Shown: positions 8,086 to 15,051 of the stretch, piece by piece
How positions within the stretch are numbered: the first letter of the stretch is position 1
Layout of the letters: the number at the start of each line of letters is the position of its first letter
Source of the DNA: Rubrobacter tropicus
GTDB taxonomy: Bacteria > Actinomycetota > Rubrobacteria > Rubrobacterales > Rubrobacteraceae
Assembly: GCF_011492945.1 (NCBI RefSeq)
Contig: NZ_CP045119.1
Span: forward strand, 1,798,001 to 1,862,000
Direction of reading: 5' to 3'
Length of the DNA stretch: 64,000 bases
Notes under the pieces: model-generated
Databases searched by the model: none
The model's input: only the letters and a program-made list of their open reading frames with translations
Told to the model about the DNA's origin: nothing
Made by a program: the position numbers and the translations under genes

Positions 8086-9345
8086 GTGGGGTGTTTGGAA
8101 GGGGGAGGCGCGGTGTACGTCCGCCATCGGTTGGACGCGTCTTTGGGCGACGTCTTGTTCGGGGCCGCGGCGTGCGCGGGGGTGTGGGGGCGGGACGGGC
8201 TCGTGGCACGGGCGCTGGCGTCGTGCGGGGCCGGGAGGGATGGGCTGGTCTGCCTCTCGGTGCGGACGGGGTGGGATTTGTGGCTGGGGGCGTCGGGGTT
8301 GGGGGAGGGTGATGAGGTTTTGGCCTCGGCCATCACGCATCCGGAGATGGGGCGCATTGCCCGGTTGCGAGGCTTGCGGGTCGTTCCCGTGGACCTCGAT
8401 CCGGCGACGCTCGCGCCCGGAGTCGGGGCGTTGGAGGCGTCGGTCTCGGCGCGTACCCGGGTAGTATTGGTGGCGCACCTGTTCGGGGGGAGGCTGGATC
8501 TCGGGCCGGTCTCCCGGTTCTGCGGGGAGCACGGGTTATCGTTGGTCGAGGATTGCGCACAGGCCTTCGCAGGGCCTGGCGAGGTGGGACATCCTGAGGC
8601 CGACGTGTCCATGTACAGCTTCGGGACGCTAAAGACGGCCACCGCCTTCGGGGGCGCCGTGTTGCGGGTGCGGGACGGCGAGGTGCTCGGTCGGATGCGA
8701 GAGATCGAGGCAGACTACCCGGTCCAGACCCGGCGCGAGTACGCGGGCAGGCTGCTCAAGGGGATTCTTCTACTTGGTGCTTCCAGGCCCGGGGTGTACG
8801 GGTTCCTGATCCGGGCTTGCGCGCGCCTCGGTTTGGACCTCGATGGCCTGGTGGACGTGGCGACGAAGTCCCACGCTGTCGGGGTGCCGGACGGGGAGTT
8901 GCTCCGTCGGATCAGGCGCAGGCCTTGCGCGCCCCTGATCTCACTCCTCCTGCGTCGTCTGCGGCGTTTCGACCGCGGCAGGCTCGCCGCCCGAACCGCG
9001 GCGGGCGAACGCCTCTCGGACGCGCTCGGGCCTTACGTCATGCGGCCCGGGTCCGGCTCCCTCGGACGGACGCACTGGATCTTCCCCGTGGTGGTTCATG
9101 ACCCGGATGAACTGGTAGAGGGCTTGCGGAGACGAGGTTTCGATGCCAGCCGGGCGACCAGCAGCATCGTCGCCCTTAGCCCGCCGGACGGGGCTCCCGA
9201 GCCCTTCGAGGCCGCGCGCATGATGGCCGGGATCGTCTTCCTCCCGGCGCCGATAGGGCTTCCTGAAAAAGAGATGGGCCGGCTCGCATCTGTCGTCAAC
9301 GGGCTCGCCGTCCCGCGGCGCGACGCCGGAAGGTTGTTGGCATGA
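8086..9345 (+). CDS. DegT/DnrJ/EryC1/StrS-family PLP aminotransferase-like protein
   Basis: About 419 residues from GTG 8086, which is preceded by GGGGAGG; GTG 8062 is an alternative. The fold type I PLP signature is present: VEDCAQAFAG provides the ring-binding Asp (about D156) and Gln, and SFGTLKTATAFGG provides the Schiff-base Lys (about K183). This family transfers amino groups to keto-sugars or related compounds. The stop overlaps the next gene by four bases (ATGA), so the two are translationally coupled. The pairing with a glycerol-3-phosphate dehydrogenase suggests a substrate derived from triose or glycerol phosphate, but no sugar-nucleotide genes are present. Confidence 0.8.
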   Translation: MGCLEGGGAVYVRHRLDASLGDVLFGAAACAGVWGRDGLVARALASCGAGRDGLVCLSVRTGWDLWLGASGLGEGDEVLASAITHPEMGRIARLRGLRVVPVDLDPATLAPGVGALEASVSARTRVVLVAHLFGGRLDLGPVSRFCGEHGLSLVEDCAQAFAGPGEVGHPEADVSMYSFGTLKTATAFGGAVLRVRDGEVLGRMREIEADYPVQTRREYAGRLLKGILLLGASRPGVYGFLIRACARLGLDLDGLVDVATKSHAVGVPDGELLRRIRRRPCAPLISLLLRRLRRFDRGRLAARTAAGERLSDALGPYVMRPGSGSLGRTHWIFPVVVHDPDELVEGLRRRGFDASRATSSIVALSPPDGAPEPFEAARMMAGIVFLPAPIGLPEKEMGRLASVVNGLAVPRRDAGRLLA

Positions 9346-10871
9346 CCGGCGGTTCGCGGGACGAGGCGCTGGAGCGGCTCGGCGCGGGCGTGTTCGACCT
9401 GCTCGTGATCGGGGGCGGCATCGCGGGCTGCCGGACGGCTTACGAGGCGGCGCGGGCGGGCCTGCGCGTGGCGCTCGTAGACGCCGGGGACTTCGCGGGC
9501 GCCACCTCCGGCTCCTCGGCCCGCCTCGTACACGGAGGGTTACGCTATCTTGGGAGGGGGGATCTTCGTCTGGTGCGAGCCGCCTCCGTGGAGAGGAACA
9601 TTCTCTGCTCGCGCGTCGCGCCGCACCTCATGCACCCGTTACCGTTCGTGGCGGCTACCGGCAAAGAAATCTTCCGCGGGACGGGGATCATGGCTGGACT
9701 CTCGCTCTACGCCGCGGTCGGCGGACGGGGTTGGCCTCGCCCCAGGGCCATCGCGGGTCAACAGGCAGGTAGGCTCGTACCCCGGATCCAGGATAGCGCG
9801 GTAGTCCCCCGCGCGGTCTTCCACGAGGCCAGAACCGACGATGGCCGTCTCACCCTCGCCACCGTGAAGGCGGCTAGAGGAGCGGGGGCCGTGGTTGCAA
9901 ACTACTTGCGGGTGGTGGACCTCGCCGTGATCCCGGAAGGCGTCTCCGAAGCCATTATGTCCGGGCCCGAGGGCGAATTGCGGGCCCGGTTCAGGGCCGT
10001 CGTCAACGCGACGGGACCGTGGATGGACGCGCTCCGCCGGCTGGAGGACCCTCGCGCCGAACCCGCGACCCGGTTGAGCAAGGGCGTCCACGTAGTACTC
10101 CGTTCGCGAGAGGCGTGGAGGGCCGCCGTTGCCGTCTCCTTCCGCGACGGGGGCCACCTCTACGCGATACCGCACGACGACATGGTCCTGGTCGGCACCA
10201 CGGACGACGAGTACGCCGAAGAACCCGGCCGCGTTGGACCGGAGGCCGTAGACATCGCCCGCGTGCTCGAGCGGGCCTCCGCTTTTCTGCCCGACGACAT
10301 GCTCCGCCCCGGGGCGGTTGCCTCCGCGTATGCCGGCCTTCGCGTCCTCCCGCTCGGTGCGGGGGCGACCATCTCGGCGGGCCGGGATCACCTCCTCAGC
10401 GTCGGTCCCGGAGGGATGGTCTCCGTGGCCGGCGGAAAGCTGACGACCCACCGCCGCATCGCCATCGACGCTCTCCGTCTCCTACCCTCGCACGTCCGCC
10501 CACGCAACCCGCGCGCCTGCGACGCGCCGCTCCCCGGTTCCTTACCGGCCAACGTCCGGGCGCGCCCGGACCCGGAGAACCCCGTCCTGCGCCACCTCTC
10601 CCGCGTCTACGGACATGAGGCAGCAATGGTCCTCTCCCGCGCCGCGCGTCTACCCGGCGGACTCGAACGCATATCCCCGCAAGGACCGGACGTCTGGGCG
10701 CAGGTCCACCATGCCGTCGCGGAGGAGTGGGCACTCACCGTCGAGGACGTGGTCCGGCGGCGGACCACCCTCGCCCTGCGCGGGCTCGACACGCCCGAGG
10801 TTCGGGCCGGGATCTCCGCTGCGATCTCCGCCCCCGACCGCAGCCCGCTACCTTCCGGCCGCACCGCTTGA
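9342..10871 (+). CDS. FAD-dependent glycerol-3-phosphate dehydrogenase-like protein (GlpD family)
   Basis: A 509-residue flavoprotein with the N-terminal dinucleotide fold VIGGGIAG (residues 22-29) and the GlpD-specific stretch GATSGSSARLVHGGLRYL (about 53-70). Further GlpD features are KGVHVVL, LVGTTDDEY and SVAGGKLTTHR, followed by a C-terminal helical domain. GlpD oxidises glycerol 3-phosphate to dihydroxyacetone phosphate and passes electrons to quinone. The gene overlaps the upstream aminotransferase by four bases and there is no glpF or glpK nearby. A specialised paralog working with the aminotransferase is therefore possible. Confidence 0.85.
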   Translation: MTGGSRDEALERLGAGVFDLLVIGGGIAGCRTAYEAARAGLRVALVDAGDFAGATSGSSARLVHGGLRYLGRGDLRLVRAASVERNILCSRVAPHLMHPLPFVAATGKEIFRGTGIMAGLSLYAAVGGRGWPRPRAIAGQQAGRLVPRIQDSAVVPRAVFHEARTDDGRLTLATVKAARGAGAVVANYLRVVDLAVIPEGVSEAIMSGPEGELRARFRAVVNATGPWMDALRRLEDPRAEPATRLSKGVHVVLRSREAWRAAVAVSFRDGGHLYAIPHDDMVLVGTTDDEYAEEPGRVGPEAVDIARVLERASAFLPDDMLRPGAVASAYAGLRVLPLGAGATISAGRDHLLSVGPGGMVSVAGGKLTTHRRIAIDALRLLPSHVRPRNPRACDAPLPGSLPANVRARPDPENPVLRHLSRVYGHEAAMVLSRAARLPGGLERISPQGPDVWAQVHHAVAEEWALTVEDVVRRRTTLALRGLDTPEVRAGISAAISAPDRSPLPSGRTA

Positions 10872-11009
10872 CCGGCGTTCGAGCATCGAAACCGACCCTG
10901 TCCTCGTTCCAATGGCCGGGATCGCCGGGCCGGCTTTGCCAGGGGCCCGTAGCGGCACCCGTTAATGAGATGTAACAAGATGGGGTGGTTTTGCACCAGT
11001 CAGCGCAAG

Positions 11010-11054
11010 TTATCCACAAGATGTTGTGGATAAAGCGAGGCGAACGGTGGATAA
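11010..11054. promoter_or_regulatory. Cluster of DnaA-box-like sites
   Basis: TTATCCACA (11010-11018) is a perfect consensus DnaA box. TGTGGATAA (11025-11033) is the same box inverted, six bases away. GGTGGATAA (11046-11054) is a third site with one mismatch. All lie in the noncoding gap just left of the IS1595 element. No dnaA, dnaN or other origin genes are in the window. Confidence 0.55.
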
Positions 11055-11076
11055 GTGCATCACGTGTAACAAGGCC

Positions 11077-11084
11077 TTAACTAA
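11077..11084. repeat. Target-site duplication, left copy
   Basis: TTAACTAA here and at 14599-14606 directly flank the two inverted ends of the element. Eight bases is the usual duplication length for IS1595-family transposition. Confidence 0.85.
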
Positions 11085-11116
11085 GGCAATAACGTACTTG
11101 ACTCACCAAAACGTGG

Positions 11117-11122
11117 TATAAT
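11117..11122 (+). promoter_or_regulatory. Extended -10 promoter for the transposase
   Basis: TGGTATAAT contains a perfect -10 (11117-11122) with the extended TGn. It lies just inside the left end of the element, so the transposase carries its own promoter. TTGACT at 11098 lies only 13 bases upstream, too close to act as the -35. Confidence 0.55.
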
Positions 11123-11287
11123 GCACTCATAGACGGAAAAAGCCAGCCGAAAACCCTCATAGAAGCCATCCGGTTCTTCTCGGATCTGGACGTTGCAACC
11201 GCGTACTTCGCCAAGCTCCGTTGGCCAGAAGGCCCGGTTTGCCCGAAATGCGATGGCAAGGACCACTACCACCTGAAGACCCGCAGG

Positions 11288-12052
11288 GTGTGGAAGTGCA
11301 AGGCCTGCAAGAAGCAGTTCTCGGCCAAGGTCGGCACGGTCTTTGAGGACTCCCCGATAGGCTTGGACAAGTGGCTCCCCGCCGTGTGGTTGATCGTCAA
11401 CGCGAAGAACGGCGTAAGCTCCTACGAGATCGCCCGCAGCCTGGGCGTTACCCAAAAAACCGCGTGGTTCATGATGCACCGCATACGGCTCGCCATGCAG
11501 ACCGGCACCTTCGAGAAGCTTTCGGGCGAGATAGAGGCCGACGAGACCTTCGTCGGCGGGCTTGAGAAGTTCAAGCACGAGTCCAAGAAGCGCAAGCGGG
11601 GGCGCGGCTACAACGGCAAGACCGCCGTTATGGGCCTCGTGGGTAGGGACGGAGAGGCGAGGGCCAAGGTCATCCCGAACACCGCGAAAAGTACGCTTCA
11701 CGGCGGGGTCAGGGAGAACGTCGAGCGCGGCTCGACGGTCATAACGGACGCCCTCTACTCCTACCGGGGCTTGCAGGGCGAGTACACGCACGAGTGGGTT
11801 GACCACGCCATCGAGTACGTTCGCGGGAACATCCACACGAACAAGACGGAGAACTTCTGGAGCCTCTTGAAGCGCACCCTAAAGGGAACCTACGTCCAGG
11901 TGGAACCCGAACACCTCTCGCGCTACCTGGACGAGCAGACCTTCCGGTTCAACAACCGCGAAGGCAAGGATGCGGATAGGTTCGCAAAGGCGCTCGGAAA
12001 CGTGGCGGGGCGGCGGCTCACCTACGACGAACTGACAGGCAAGACCGAGTAG
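11288..12052 (+). CDS. IS1595-family transposase
   Basis: Zinc-ribbon plus DDE-type transposase. Counted from GTG 11288, the catalytic residues are D85 (IEADETFVGG), D154 (VITDALYSY) and E188 (TNKTENFWSLLKR). Family similarity clearly continues upstream in the same frame back to about 11135, with the segments KTLIEAIRFFSDLDV and GPVCPKCDGKDHYHLKTRR, the latter giving the first CxxC of the zinc ribbon. No ATG, GTG or TTG exists between the upstream TGA (11099-11101) and 11288. Translation must begin at a rare codon such as ATA, or the element has lost its start. Confidence 0.85.
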   Translation: MWKCKACKKQFSAKVGTVFEDSPIGLDKWLPAVWLIVNAKNGVSSYEIARSLGVTQKTAWFMMHRIRLAMQTGTFEKLSGEIEADETFVGGLEKFKHESKKRKRGRGYNGKTAVMGLVGRDGEARAKVIPNTAKSTLHGGVRENVERGSTVITDALYSYRGLQGEYTHEWVDHAIEYVRGNIHTNKTENFWSLLKRTLKGTYVQVEPEHLSRYLDEQTFRFNNREGKDADRFAKALGNVAGRRLTYDELTGKTE

Positions 12053-12072
12053 GGGTTCGCCTAGAGGAAGGC

Positions 12073-12480
12073 TTAGCTGCCCGAACCCCCGCCGGGGTTC
12101 TGCGGCGGGGGTTGGCCGGGGAAGTAGTGGCCCGCTATGTAACCCCCCAAGGCGGTGATAAATGGGGCGAAGTACTTCACTAGCTCGAATGCGTTGTTCC
12201 AAGGTTCATTACTTCGCAACGCTCCGACAGCTCCCACACCCAGGACAGCAAGAAACAAGGCGAAGAATCCGATAATGAGTGCCCTGCGTGTTCGTTCTCG
12301 GGAGCGTTCCGGGTCTCTTGTTGCAATCTGCTCGACCGCTTCTCCTACCCCCGAAACGTCAACGTTGACCTTGACGGGCGGCGCAGAAGGAGAGGCCCCC
12401 GCGTCCGACGCGGGGGCCTCTCCTGATTCCTGCATAGCTTCTTGCCTTGGGGGCGGCGGATCGCCAGGGTTACCGGCCAC
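12073..12480 (-). CDS. Small membrane protein, IS1595 cargo
   Basis: A 135-residue protein with a charged, proline-rich N-terminus and a predicted membrane helix around ALIIGFFALFLAVLGVGAVG. A second hydrophobic stretch, YFAPFITALGGYIAGHYF, precedes a Pro/Gly-rich tail. Start GTG 12480 shares one base with the stop of the upstream regulator (TAGTG), so the two are translated together. Its codons include an 18-bp perfect palindrome at 12388-12424. The holin-like size and topology are suggestive only. Function unknown. Confidence 0.65.
   Translation of the reverse strand: MAGNPGDPPPPRQEAMQESGEAPASDAGASPSAPPVKVNVDVSGVGEAVEQIATRDPERSRERTRRALIIGFFALFLAVLGVGAVGALRSNEPWNNAFELVKYFAPFITALGGYIAGHYFPGQPPPQNPGGGSGS
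12084..12113. terminator. GC-rich hairpin after the transposase gene
   Basis: AACCCCCGCCG (12084-12094) pairs over an 8-base loop with CGGCGGGGGTT (12103-12113). It lies 30 bases beyond the transposase stop and overlaps the end of the opposing membrane-protein gene. No T run follows, so terminator activity is uncertain. Confidence 0.4.
12388..12424. repeat. Perfect 18-bp inverted repeat inside a coding region
   Basis: AGGAGAGGCCCCCGCGTC (12388-12405) is the exact inverse of 12407-12424, with a single C between them. It lies inside the small membrane-protein gene and codes for the Ala/Ser/Gly-rich linker. The DNA or RNA could fold into a very stable hairpin. Confidence 0.85.
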
Positions 12481-12722
12481 TACGGACGGACGATCTCCTG
12501 AGGACGCCCGCTATTGCGCTCGACAAGCACATGCCCGCCGCTATCCACGGTGTCCTGGTACCACTTCTCGAAGGCTATAGCATCACGCAGCACCTCGGAG
12601 ATGCTCTTGCCCCTACGCTCCGCTATTTCCGTAAGGACCTTGTAGGCATCAGGAGAGAAATTGGCATTCACGCGCACCCTCTGACCGCTTTCACGGGTCC
12701 TGCTCTCGACGGTCTCGGCCAT
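12480..12722 (-). CDS. Ribbon-helix-helix (CopG/Arc-type) protein, IS1595 cargo
   Basis: From ATG 12722, with GAGAGGAGAG just upstream, the protein has 80 residues. A short strand, RVRVNANFS, is followed by DAYKVLTEIAERRGKSISEVLRDAIAFEKWY, the strand-helix-helix pattern of RHH DNA-binding proteins with the typical G-K-S-I-S-E turn. It probably represses the palindrome-rich region just upstream (12770-12846). It could be an antitoxin, but the coupled partner does not look like a known toxin. Confidence 0.78.
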   Translation of the reverse strand: MAETVESRTRESGQRVRVNANFSPDAYKVLTEIAERRGKSISEVLRDAIAFEKWYQDTVDSGGHVLVERNSGRPQEIVRP

Positions 12723-12769
12723 GTTGCTCTCCTCTCTCGGTGCCGGTTTCGTGTGGTAGGGCACCTAGT

Positions 12770-12846
12770 ATATGAGGCGTTTGTGTACCTCATATGAGTA
12801 AATCATACACCTAGGCGGTTTCCGGTACCACCTAGGCGGTACCGGA
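12770..12846. promoter_or_regulatory. Operator region with nested palindromes and 21-bp spaced repeats
   Basis: Three signals overlap. ATATGAGG (12770-12777) is inverted at 12788-12795. CACCTAGGCGGT occurs at 12808-12819 and again at 12829-12840, exactly 21 bases apart. A 26-bp palindrome at 12821-12846 has arms TCCGGTACC/GGTACCGGA around CCTAGG, with two mismatched positions. The region lies between the divergent RHH and protease genes of the element. Confidence 0.65.
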
Positions 12847-12939
12847 GAGCTGCGAATCCTCTATCAGCTTCTTGTAGGGCAGCGTTTCGGCTAGCCCACT
12901 GCCCCCGGGTAGAGGGTTACCGGGGGGACACCGCCAAGA

Positions 12940-12957
12940 TACACTACATAAAGTGTA
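12940..12957. promoter_or_regulatory. Palindrome in front of the SDH-type protease gene
   Basis: TACACT (12940-12945) and AGTGTA (12952-12957) are inverted around ACATAA, about 40 bases before the start codon. The position and AT content suit a promoter/operator. Confidence 0.4.
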
Positions 12958-12995
12958 GAACACTAGGCACAAGGGTAACAACAGCGGCGGACCTT

Positions 12996-13907
12996 GTGGA
13001 TGCACTACGGGACGCTACGAAGCGGGAGATGATGGCGGAACGACGGTCGGATCCAGTATGGACGCAGATTATGGCCGATATAGGCCAGAGTCACCAGACG
13101 CGCCAGGAAATCTACGCCGGACTGGAAGTCGAACTTGGCAAGCCCGTGGTAACGCTTTTTACCAGCTTCGTCAACGCGGCTCCCCTTGCGGATGCGGACG
13201 CCGACATGCTGGAAGGCGTCTTGCAAAACATGGACCTGTCGGAAGGTTTTGTGTTGGCGATAAATTCGCCTGGCGGCAGCGGATTAGCCGCAGAGCGGAT
13301 CATCAACATTTGCCGTGGCTACAGCGGTACCGGCGAATACCAAGCCTTCGTGCCCAACAAGGCGAAGTCTGCCGCAACGATGGTGTGTCTCGGCGCGAGC
13401 CAGATTTTCATGGGGCCTAGCTCGGAGTTAGGCCCCGTGGACCCGCAGTTGACCGATGCCCAGACGGGGCAATGGTTTTCTGTCTACAACCTCGTTCAAA
13501 GCTACGACGATTTGTTCAAGCGAGCCGTGGAGGCAAATGGCAACTTGGAGCCCTACATTCAGCAGTTGGGGCGCTATGACGAACGAGAAATTCAGGAGCT
13601 TAGACAGGAACTTGCGTTATCGGAGGACATTGCGACCAGGACTCTTGCCAAGGGGATGATGGCGGGCATCTCCGAAAGTGACATAGGAGAACAGATAAAG
13701 GTCTTTCTAACCCCGGAGCGTACCAAAACGCACGGCAGACCGATTTACAGGGACGAGGCGTTGGAATGCGGTTTGGCGATAAAGCCGGTCGAGGTCAAGG
13801 AGAGGCTATGGGAACTCGCGTTTGAATTGTATCTTCGGGCGAACGTTTACGTGAGTACGAACGTAACAAAATGCGTGGAAACCAAAGACCACGCCTTCTT
13901 CGCGTAG
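12996..13907 (+). CDS. SDH-type (ClpP/crotonase-fold) serine protease, IS1595 cargo
   Basis: A 303-residue protein matching the serine-dehydrogenase-proteinase family. AINSPGGSGLAAERI (about 89-103) is the oxyanion-side motif. NKAKSAATMVCLGA (121-134) carries the likely nucleophile S125, and MGPSSELGPVDPQ (139-151) is strongly conserved. It is related to ClpP and SppA and probably cleaves peptides or proteins. No signal peptide is visible. The start is GTG 12996, or an internal ATG near 13029 preceded by GCGGGAG. Base composition is less GC-rich than neighbouring core genes, in keeping with transfer. Confidence 0.78.
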   Translation: MDALRDATKREMMAERRSDPVWTQIMADIGQSHQTRQEIYAGLEVELGKPVVTLFTSFVNAAPLADADADMLEGVLQNMDLSEGFVLAINSPGGSGLAAERIINICRGYSGTGEYQAFVPNKAKSAATMVCLGASQIFMGPSSELGPVDPQLTDAQTGQWFSVYNLVQSYDDLFKRAVEANGNLEPYIQQLGRYDEREIQELRQELALSEDIATRTLAKGMMAGISESDIGEQIKVFLTPERTKTHGRPIYRDEALECGLAIKPVEVKERLWELAFELYLRANVYVSTNVTKCVETKDHAFFA

Positions 13908-13919
13908 CGGGAGGTAGCG

Positions 13920-14174
13920 ATGAGCGAAGCAACGAAGCAAGAGCAGACGATGGAAAGACAGAGAAGATTCGAGCGGGCGCGTAAGAGTGTGCGCGATATG
14001 GAAGAAGCGGTCGAGCCATACACCGAGAGGCACGAGATCCGTGAAAGTTCGGAGCCGAGTCAGTGGCGCGATGCCTCGGATTACGAGCGGTCCCATTTCT
14101 TCCGCGACTTGAAGAAGGTGGTTAGGAAACTGCCCTCGAATCACCCTTCTCGATCCGGCTCAGGAGGGCGCTGA
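13920..14174 (+). CDS. Small charged hypothetical protein, IS1595 cargo
   Basis: An 84-residue protein, strongly charged and probably helical (RRFERARKSVRDMEEAVEPY), ending in a basic Ser/Gly tail. No known domain. ATG 13920 has a good GGGAGG site and starts 12 bases after the protease stop, so the two form an operon. Its role may be to assist the protease, but nothing in the sequence shows this. Confidence 0.6.
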   Translation: MSEATKQEQTMERQRRFERARKSVRDMEEAVEPYTERHEIRESSEPSQWRDASDYERSHFFRDLKKVVRKLPSNHPSRSGSGGR

Positions 14175-14227
14175 ACATCCCTTACGGGTCTTCACGGTGC
14201 TAGAGGGAGAGGACTTGGGCTTGTAGC

Positions 14228-14416
14228 TTAGCCCGCCCGCTTCTCCCGTTCCCGCTTCTCTTTCTGCTCCCGCTCCCACTTGCGGCGTTCGGCGTCCACT
14301 TCCTCTTTCGGAACCTTCGCCAGCTTCTTCATGGTTTCCTCGAAGCGGTCGAATTCCTCGCTGCGTTCGTCCTCTTTGCGTTCTTGGTTCGGCTTCTCGT
14401 CCTGCACGTTAGCCAA
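14228..14416 (-). CDS. Small charged hypothetical protein, IS1595 cargo
   Basis: A 62-residue, very charged, probably fully helical protein (EEFDRFEETMKKLAKVPKEE, then a K/R/E-rich tail). It has a proper length-wise stop and start but no motif and no clear ribosome binding site. It is convergent with the preceding small gene and near the right end of the element. It could be chance reading of a repetitive stretch. Confidence 0.42.
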   Translation of the reverse strand: MANVQDEKPNQERKEDERSEEFDRFEETMKKLAKVPKEEVDAERRKWEREQKEKREREKRAG

Positions 14417-14720
14417 CCTTTCGGCGCGTTAGACGCGCTGTTGAATCGTTAGCCGTTCTGTTTACTCGCCAGACGTGCTGTCGCATTCTACTACGCTGTG
14501 TAGTACGGATGCCCACTACTTGCGTACCGGATGACCACTGGATGCGCACAACTTGTTCACCTCCATTTGCTGCTTGGTGAGCCAAGTACGTCATTGCCTT
14601 AACTAAAGCTACGTCGGGTGGGGGAGACGTGGGGATTGCGGGGTACGGGGAGAAAGGTGGAAATGGCTCTGTTCGGCTTTACAATTGGGAGGCCGAGGAG
14701 ATCCGACAAGAGGTGAGAGA
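14417..14720. other. Right end of the IS1595 element and intergenic gap
   Basis: No gene is seen. 14574-14598 is the inverted right end of the element and 14599-14606 the right TTAACTAA duplication. Bases 14420-14540 contain several short inverted motifs (GCGCGTTAGACGCGC, CTACTACGCTGTGTAGTA), which may help define the element end. The rest, 14607-14720, is the leader of the DUF59 gene. Confidence 0.6.
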
Positions 14721-15023
14721 GTGATAACCGAAGAGCGCGTGCGGGACCAGCTCAGGAACGTGATAGACCCCGAGATCGGGATGGATTTGGTGGAGCTTGG
14801 TCTGATCTATGACGTGGGCGTCCATGACGAGGGCCGTCACGTAGACGTCACGTTCAGCCTCACGAGCCCGATGTGTCCCGTGGGGGACATGATCCAGGAG
14901 CAAGTCGAGACCGAGGCGCTCGCCATCGAGGGTGTGGAGACCGTCAACTCCCAGCTTACCTTCGACCCTATGTGGTCCCCGGAGATGATGAGCCCCGCCG
15001 CCAAGCTCTTTTTCGGCCGCTAA
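14721..15023 (+). CDS. DUF59/MIP18-family Fe-S cluster assembly protein
   Basis: A 100-residue protein covering one DUF59 domain. The core NVIDPEIGMDLVELGLIYDV and the SLTSPMCPVGD motif, with the functionally important Cys, are present. Such proteins (SufT, PaaD-like) help mature Fe-S proteins. GTG 14721 follows AGAGGTGAGA and gives the normal length, whereas the frame from 14685 adds a poor extension. No suf operon is adjacent. Confidence 0.87.
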   Translation: MITEERVRDQLRNVIDPEIGMDLVELGLIYDVGVHDEGRHVDVTFSLTSPMCPVGDMIQEQVETEALAIEGVETVNSQLTFDPMWSPEMMSPAAKLFFGR

Positions 15024-15051
15024 CCTGATCGACCCGGCGCGAGACCCCGGG

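Larger units (their letters stand above)
11085..14598. mobile_element. IS1595-family element with five cargo genes, complete
   Basis: The element is 3,514 bp. Its left end, GGCAATAACGTACTTG then ACTCACCAA, matches the inverse of its right end (14574-14598) at 23 of the first 25 bases. An identical 8-bp repeat, TTAACTAA, flanks it. It carries an IS1595-type transposase, a small membrane protein, a ribbon-helix-helix protein, an SDH-type serine protease and two small charged proteins. Most IS1595 elements are near 1 kb, and a minority are known to carry passenger genes. The near-perfect ends and target duplication imply a recent insertion. The only visible damage is the missing transposase start codon. 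Confidence 0.88.
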
